From NCBI GenBank assembly GCA_903813345.2, contig CAIIXF020000003.1, positions 25,063,248 through 25,127,247 of the forward strand: 64,000 nucleotides of DNA, given 5' to 3'. The translations under genes and the position numbers were made by a program. The number at the start of each line of letters is the position of its first letter. The stretch's first letter is position 1. Of this stretch, positions 57,059 to 64,000 are shown in pieces. The DNA comes from Owenia fusiformis (Eukaryota > Annelida > Polychaeta > Sabellida > Oweniidae). The notes below the pieces were generated by a model, which was given only the letters and a program-made list of their open reading frames with translations, was not told the origin of the DNA and did no database searches.

Positions 57059-58334
57059 GGACCATTAACCATATTGAACAATTAACTCTAATAGATCAAA
57101 CGCAATAATAGCTAATTGTTTGCTTTTTAACTGACAATGGTTGTTTTTGAATTCTTTCGTTGCCAAATTGAATTTATTTTAGATAAAGAAATGAACTCAA
57201 TTTTGAAGTAGCACGGGTCAAAGTGTCGAACGATCTTCAAAGATGATGCATAGAAGAACCTCTACTTGAAAAATAAAAGGAATATATATGAGCCTATTTT
57301 GTGTTATCTCGTTAATTAGAATACTATCTTATTAATAAGAATTATAAATTCTAATAAAACATAGCACCTGTTGCGCTAATTGGATATTTTTATTATTAAA
57401 AATATAGAGGTTAAGGGCGCCATCCGTTCACACAGAATTTATCAGAGTGGGCTCTCCTATTCTCTTGGTGATAATATTACTGGTCAAGTGGTAATAGAAA
57501 TGACCCCTTACGTGCTAAGTACTGTATCTCGCCACCCCTAAACTTGAGAGACGTCGGAGTAGAAAACATCTCTCCGATTTAGATATAGATTAAGCTAAAG
57601 TTCAACCCACTCAAATTCTTCACCGATAAAACCATTTAAGCCCAAACACTTTTTTTATGAAAACGATATTTATTTTGTTAAATGTTTACAATAAATTGAT
57701 ATTCTCTGAACAACGAGTCTTTGTTTTTGGGGGATTTTATCGTAGTTAAATTAAGTTTAAGGTTGAAAAAGTAAAATAAACGTACATCTCATAAAGTTGA
57801 TTCTTTCAACATTTCGGCACGTCTCGGCATCGAGTATGCAAGTGAATTGATTAAACTTACGATATGTATTGTCTTTAGTTTACTAGATTACTAACAAAAC
57901 ATTTCTTTCATTTTCTTCTTGTTCCTAGCAAAGAAAGTCTCAAGATCAAGCCAAAGACATAAAAGATATCAGAAAGTCCTTCAATGGATTTACTTTTCAA
58001 TGACAACAGAAAGTACATGTAGGTCAAACAGACATAAAATGAAGGTCAATTTCAAGATTATTTCCATTTTGCATCAAATCTATTTTGCTACTGAGTGGCC
58101 ATTTTGAAAAATGATAGCCATGGTTGTTTAATGGGATTTACTAAACCTTGGCATTGCTGTTATGTAGTTATTTTTATCATGAAACATTAAAATATGTTGA
58201 GCAATTTGAAAAAAAACAATATGAAAAAGTAAACCAAGGTCAGCCTTCAGATCAGATTATGAATGAGAAACAGAAAGAATTTGGACGAGATATGATTTTT
58301 TGACATGGCAATATTGCATTGATGTTCTCTCTTA
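57059..58334. other. Non-coding, no feature seen
   Basis: AT-rich; no supported feature. Confidence 0.4.
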
Positions 58335-58470
58335 CGTATCAGTCACATTTGCAAGCAACCACACGGCGGCCGTAGCTTCCCAAAATCGAGAGAAATGGGC
58401 AGCGATTTGTGAAAATAAAACTGTCGTACGCCCGCCTTAGAGCAAAAGTGACTGAGGCTTGGGCATCTAG
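58335..58470. repeat. Family W repeat, third locus
   Basis: It contains CGGCGGCCGTAGCTTCCCAA as at 34104 and 37435; CAGTCACATTTGC near the left and GTGACTG near the right may be decayed ends. Confidence 0.55.
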
Positions 58471-60407
58471 TGTATATTATGCACATTGTAAAATTATAGT
58501 AATCATAACAAATAAATAGACGGGGGAAGAGTCAATATTTAATAAAGTCACTCAATCTCAAGGTCATTCCCAAATGAGAGCAATTAAAAATGTAGTGTAG
58601 AAACTTTGTTCCTTTATATTTTATACATTTCTGAGCTCATATAAAATGCAATTCCAACCGAATCGAGCCACAAACTAGCCTTTGCATTCGTTCTACTCCA
58701 CTTCTTAAAAGAGAGCTTCGTCTTCGTTTATAACTAGACTCTGCGCGCAGGGTAGCCACAGTGGTGCCAATTTCAAGGTTTTGTATTAATAATCCTGAAT
58801 TTTAAAATTCAATGTCAACGTCAAAATGTGGTTACATGGCTAACCAACAAAACCGAATTTAACACCACATTCCTCACTTGAATTAATTAAGGTATTGAAT
58901 ACGATGTGGTTTCTCACCACCATCTGCTTAAATATTTACCCTCACACGAGTTCGATTCAACAAAGTATAGAGACAATCTTTGTTCTGATATTCATGGATG
59001 TGAAAACATATCTTCACATCCATGATATATCGAATTGAAACACAACACATTCATACACATATATCCCCCAGGCATGCATTTATCATTTTAAAAGCTACAT
59101 TTTGGAAAGTAAGACTTTTATCAGCATCAAAAGTAAAATCATCTTAATAGTAAGAGTGTAAAGAGTGTAATATGATTAGCCTATACTCAGGGTATTTGTT
59201 TTTATTTTGGAAAATTGATTGGATTTGAATTGACGTTCGTTGACCACATGCAGTTGCATCTCAAACCGCATCACTTTAGGTTTACATGGAACACGATGGA
59301 TCTGTTTTATGTGTTTAGGGTTTATGTATTGGATTCATAGCTCGGGAAACGGCATGAGAGTTGATATGTATTTTCATTTTGAATTTTTGCTATTGGTCTC
59401 GAGTATTAAGTGCAAAGTAATGAGTTGTCAAGCTGTCATATACCGGTTTTAGGATGAAATAATATTGTCACAACATCATCATTTGAGATATTTTGATTAA
59501 AATGAGAAGGCTTTCCAGTGCAAAAGTCTCCTGATCTTTATGATCTAGGCCTAGTGTTATTTGGACACTTAACGCCAAGTGTTTAATTGTGTGTTTAACG
59601 GTATACTGAATGAGTTTTGAAAAAGACGTGAACAGACATTTTCATTCCTTGTTTTGTTTTATAACTCCAATAATTGCGTGTACTGTTCGGACCTAAGAAA
59701 GACCTTCTATTCTATAATGAAAAAGGCAAAGAAGGTTTGACCAACGAGATTATGAAATAGCAAGTACAGACACCGCTTAACAGATATTAATTTGCGCTGG
59801 CCTTAAATAATCAACACCCGGTTATTTGCGTCCGTGAGTCCTCGGTAAATCCCGGGAGGTAAGTCCAAATAGCATCGGAATTGACAGTTGATGATATCAA
59901 AGATCTGACGAAAAACTCCATTTTACCACATCCTAGACAAGTCTGAATGGGCTATGTTTATATTTGATAATATTTACCGGTTGTATGTTGTTATTGTGCC
60001 AAGGATTTAATAATTGCCGGATTGATATACTTTATCGAGTTAACAATCCTTTTGATAGCCACTCTGAAAGAAGCTAAATTACATATTCTATTTCATTCAA
60101 TTTTACATGAGATAACACAAAACGTTTCATCTTAAAAATGTTTATGTGATTAAAAAAATCTTCGAATAACGGTTATTATCACGGGTCCTTTTCAACTCCC
60201 GGATCCTATTATATTTTGGAACCACAAGAATTTTACATGTTGCCTTTAATTAAGGCCCATTCAAAAATATAACATCATGCGAGTGAACAGATGTGATATA
60301 TTTGCAAAGGTAAATTCAAAAGTATCACGATTAAAAATATGACATTTGTGATGTACAAATAAATATTCAAAACAACAATAAATGGTAAAAAGTTGGTGGT
60401 CATATTG
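58471..60407. other. Non-coding, one small hairpin
   Basis: Nothing coding is seen. A 13-bp-stem hairpin (TCATGGATGTGAA ... TTCACATCCATGA, about 58992-59023) is the only structured item. Confidence 0.4.
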
Positions 60408-60737
60408 GTGACCCGGTGAGAAAGAAATGATGGTCCTCCAGGGATTATGGTCCCCTTTCTTAACGGCCCTTACTGGCCCTGATTGCGTAAAATAATGAGA
60501 GAAAGAGTTGTATTGAGGTCACCATATAAATCAATGGAGAGTAGGGCCATAATTTGATGGGACCTCCTACCCTTTACACCGGTGTAAAAGGGTAGGAGCT
60601 CCCATTAATTTATGGTCCTACTCTCCATTGATTTATATGGTGACCTCTTTGTGCTCTTTTCCTTATTATCTTATACACAATCAGGGCCAGTAAGGGCCTT
60701 TAAAAGGGGGACAATAATTTCTTTCACATCGGGGTTA
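60408..60737. mobile_element. 330-bp hairpin (fold-back) element
   Basis: The arms of about 160 bases pair across a centre at about 60580 (CTACCCTTTACACCGGTGTA and its mirror). Blocks AGGTCACCATATAAATCAAT, GGCCCTTACTGGCCCTGATT and GAAAGAAAT are found in both orientations. The left arm has a small extra duplication of GATTATGGTC-type text. Confidence 0.85.
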
Positions 60738-60942
60738 TGTCCAATGGAAGATTTTAGGTGACTGGCATGATCCTTCTCTCTGGGAGATCAAAGCCGATGG
60801 CCTGTACTAACCACAACCAAACAACATATTTAGTTCGTAAATATATTATTTCAACATCACATTTCTAATAATTTGATCGGTTATATTGAAAAATGAGGAG
60901 GTGAAATGAGAAGATGTTAAAGGTTTGGCATTTTATCTAATG

Positions 60943-61262
60943 CGACGAAATGAACCATGAAAATGTGCATATAAACGAGTAACATACAATACAAGAATGA
61001 CCACACGGAACTGAAAGTGGACTGCATGAACACAAACAGACAATGATGGCACTTTCGTTTCTAACATCAAATGTTCAATGATAATGCCATCTATATTTTA
61101 AAATATACGACGAAATGAACCATGAAAATGTTCATATAAACGAGGAACATACAAGAGTGACCACACGAAGCTGAAAATGGACTGCATGAACACAAACGGG
61201 TGATTATGGCACTGCCGTTTCTAACATCAAATGTTCAATGATAATGCCATCTTTATTTTAAT
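60943..61262. repeat. Tandem duplication, two ~160-bp units
   Basis: GACGAAATGAACCATGAAAA starts unit 1 at 60943 and unit 2 at 61109, and both units end with AACATCAAATGTTCAATGAT followed by AATGCCATCT. Divergence is modest, so the duplication is fairly recent. Confidence 0.85.
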
Positions 61263-62140
61263 AGATGTATTGTAAAACATAATGTCGGTATGTCAGGGAG
61301 CAGAAAATGTCTTTGTCAGGTTAAGAATATTATCTATTTTCAAAAGTCTCCATAATTATTTAATGAAAATACAGAATGAAATTCTGCGCGTGCTGAATTT
61401 GAAATTTCATTCTTTGTTTCCATAAATAAATTATATTACTAGTACGTGAAATCAACGCCAGACTTATAAGTCAAGGTATCGCATGCTGTAAAATGTTGCC
61501 TGTTATGATAAAAACAGATGCTTTAATTTTTCCTGATTAAAAATGCACGGGTTGGAAATGGAATAGCCTTTTGAAAAGCCAGGTATTTATATTGTTTGTT
61601 TGCGATTGTCATGGGGCATCCTCCCTCTTATATTCTGTAGCCTATTTTAATAGAGAGAATATTAGTTAGGGGGGTGACTTATCCCTCGAGGCACGATTGT
61701 TTCATATGCTAACCATTTTTAGCATGCCAACACTTACTTTATTTTTTGAAAAAAGTTACCTGATAAAATAAAATTGTTCAAATTCCTGAAATAAACGCAG
61801 AATTGTTGTACCCTTTTTGTAGTCATGACATGGAATGTTATATCTTTCGAACATACATGTAATTCTCCACTCGTCGTATATCTCATTCCTTCAAGTCCTT
61901 TTAAGAAGTAGTTTTAAACAGAAGCTCATAGAAGAGCTGAACATATATCATTATAGAATATTATTTCTAACTTTACAGATACTACCACAAACAGAACCAA
62001 AATAAATGTTTCCTACTTATTTTATATATTGTGTCATTTAAATACATGTACATGTATATGTATACATACTAGATACAGTACAAATACATATTCACCACTT
62101 CAAAGAAATCACATTAATATATTATATCATCTATATCAAG
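61263..62140. other. Non-coding, no feature seen
   Basis: No supported feature. Confidence 0.4.
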
Positions 62141-62400
62141 AAACATGCCCTCATTATATCATAAACATGCCCCTATCATATCATAAACATGCCCCTATCA
62201 TATCATAAACATGCCCTCATCATATCATAAACATACCCACATCATATCATATAGTTCTATGATATCAGAGTCACACCATATGATATCACAATCATAACAT
62301 ATGATATCACAATCATACCACACAAAATCATAGTGATACCATATGATATGATCGTCACACCATTCATATGCCATTATCATACCATAATGGCATATGAAAC
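62141..62400. repeat. 22-bp minisatellite followed by CATATGATATCACAATCATA repeats
   Basis: Five head-to-tail 22-base units (AAACATGCCCCTATCATATC plus AT) start at 62141, 62163, 62185, 62207 and 62229. They pass into shorter palindromic CATATGATATCA-type repeats up to about 62400. Confidence 0.85.
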
Positions 62401-62749
62401 CCAATTGAACAATGATGTTGAGTTAGTCCACAAAACATCAATCAATCTAATACGAATAAAACTACAAAACAACAGCTGACAACTTTACACTTGATTCCCC
62501 AAATATATGCTTGCTTTTCTGGCCCTGACCATGACAATATCACGCTCGAAAGAAAACATCTCAGTTATAGAGACAGAACACATAATGGTGGTTGCAAAAA
62601 TATACTCGTATTGGATTTCACAATCAAATGCATCACAGGCAACCGGTGGTCATTTTTCAGTTAATGGCCAACAAATGACCTTCGATGTTTAATTTACTTT
62701 TACAGTGTCACACTTGTGTGTCATATGAAAATAATATGTCATATGATCA

Positions 62750-63070
62750 TATTATTTATCATATCAAATCATTATAGGATGTTCTTATTATCCTACACTT
62801 ACAAGGAGTGTACTGAATGTATAATATCATTGTAAAATGAATTTCATGCCAAATAGAGTCCATTTGGCGGGAAATCAACAAGCGGAGTATATCGTCACAA
62901 TATCCTCCGCATATTGGGTTTTCCGGAGTATATCGTCACGATATCCTCCGCCCGGAGTATATCGTTACAATATCCTCCGGATATTCATTTTGCCAATAAA
63001 TATCAAATTTATTTTTTCATGTTATTATACATTTGGTACACTAAGTGTAGGATAATGTGATTTATCATAT
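62750..63070. repeat. Inverted-repeat element enclosing a palindromic triplet array
   Basis: TATCCTACACTTA near 62800 pairs with TAAGTGTAGGATA near 63045, and neighbouring ATGTATAATATCA-like text also pairs. The loop holds three 27-base imperfect palindromes, described separately. Confidence 0.6.
62883..62979. repeat. Three 27-bp palindromic repeats
   Basis: CGGAGTATATCGTCACAATA followed by TCCTCCG occurs at 62883-62909, 62924-62950 and 62953-62979 with one or two substitutions. Each unit is nearly self-complementary. Confidence 0.85.
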
Positions 63071-63682
63071 GATGATATTACTTTCTGATGTGATAATGGT
63101 CATTATCATAACAATCTATATAAACATGCTGAGAAACTTTAGTGTCATGGATTTCTATATCACATAGAATGATAAAAATTTCCCTGCAGATCACTGAACT
63201 TTTCTTTGCAGCCATTCAAGAGACTGATCTCTTCAACAATTAAAGTACAGAAAAATCACACCTTTGAAAGTGAGGAGCATCTCCCATACCCCCCCCCCCT
63301 CTTCACAACTAGGTTATGTGGTGCAAAGATTTGATGTAAGAACTGTAACATTTAATTTCAAGTGATACAAATTAGCAGTTGACCTAACATGCAGTCTTCA
63401 TCAAGGTTATCAATATACATTAACACTTTAGATAAAAGTAAATAAAACTAAAAAAGGAGTCCCTTTCCCATGATGCCTTGGGGTTTATCTTATGAATTCG
63501 AAAATGTCACTTTCTAAACCTCAATTCTGTAAACAACTATACTATACTGAACAAATATTCAAAAAACAACATAAAAACAATTGTGAAATGTATGTTCCTT
63601 CATGCCCCTCCCCCTCCTTTAACCTTACAGTATATCTCCACAACTCTCAACATACATGGAGAAGAATTATTTGATAAGTAAC

Positions 63683-63885
63683 CAGGCCAGTAGCCAGGGA
63701 AGGGGGGAGGGGCTAGGGATGCTCAAACCCATCGAACCCCCCCCCCCCCCCCGGCCAAAACAATCTTTCGAAATCATGCAGTTTTTACCATTCTGAGCAC
63801 ATAGGACCAAAATTGTCACAAGTGAACCCCCCCTGGAATTTTTCAAAAAGTGAACCCCCCTTGGCAAATCCTGGCTACGGGCCTG
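63683..63885. mobile_element. Family G MITE, second clear copy
   Basis: The left end CAGGCCAGTAGCCAGG and right end CCTGGCTACGGGCCTG enclose C-runs and the GAAATCATGCAGTTTTTACC core. Compare 56843-57058. Confidence 0.85.
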
Positions 63886-64000
63886 AATAACTGTTTCACA
63901 TGAGCCACCAAGGAACTCTTGGATATGAGTACCTTCTTTACTATCATCTACTATCAATAGATATATGAGTCAAGTATATATTGCATATTTGCACACTGAT

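Noticed and set aside
58992-59023. Small hairpin that might be a microRNA precursor
   Set aside because: The stem is only about 13 base pairs with a very short loop, too small for a pre-miRNA.
62141-62250. Regular 22-bp repeats that could suggest a CRISPR array
   Set aside because: Units are head-to-tail with no unique spacers and the genome is animal; it is a minisatellite.

Overview
The window is animal (metazoan) nuclear DNA, AT-rich and roughly two thirds non-coding. The genes have animal spliceosomal introns with GT/AG borders, the protein families are animal ones (DEG/ENaC channels, Cys-loop receptors of nicotinic type, a Mab-21/cGAS-like nucleotidyltransferase), and the intergenic DNA is crowded with small terminal-inverted-repeat (TIR) elements. 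One of these repeat families, with ends like CAGGCCCGTAGCCAGG, is of a kind I associate with marine invertebrates. I cannot assign a phylum; a spiralian, ambulacrarian or cephalochordate source would all fit. There is no sign of bacterial genes, CRISPR arrays, rRNA or tRNA genes.

Layout. 1-9,000: no convincing gene; several MITE-like and fold-back elements. 9,091-16,178: two paralogous, apparently intronless DEG/ENaC sodium-channel genes in head-to-head (divergent) orientation, 3.5 kb apart. 18,369-19,607: a single-exon cGAS-like receptor / Mab-21 domain protein on the minus strand with all catalytic acidic residues present. 19,900-23,000: MITEs. 23,197-30,945: nicotinic-receptor-like subunit gene A (minus strand), reconstructed as seven exons giving a 483-residue protein. 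33,539-40,801: its tandem paralogue, gene B, with the same seven exons and the same phases, but with a 2-nt frameshift inside the pore-lining M2 helix. 40,800-48,350: fold-back and TIR elements, a mariner/IS630-type fossil and a minisatellite. 48,407-50,119: a single-exon, low-complexity 570-residue protein on the minus strand with a duplicated GGK-F-WW-acidic motif; I do not recognise it. 50,120-64,000: no gene found; tandem repeats, a long hairpin, and degenerate transposon copies.

Functional theme. Four of the six genes encode ligand- or proton/peptide-gated type ion-channel subunits arranged as local duplicates (DEG/ENaC pair; nicotinic-like pair), which is the usual product of tandem gene expansion. 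The cGAS-like gene is an innate-immunity candidate lying between the two channel clusters, with no evident operon-like link. The most informative parts are the evolutionary scars: a pseudo-exon in intron 5 of gene A that resembles exon 5 of gene B, the M2 frameshift of gene B, and a 1.4-kb TIR element nested inside another element in intron 6 of gene B that carries a TATA-box/ATG/short ORF unit.

Limits: all exon borders were set by eye from splice signals, reading phase and comparison between paralogues; no database search or transcript data were available.
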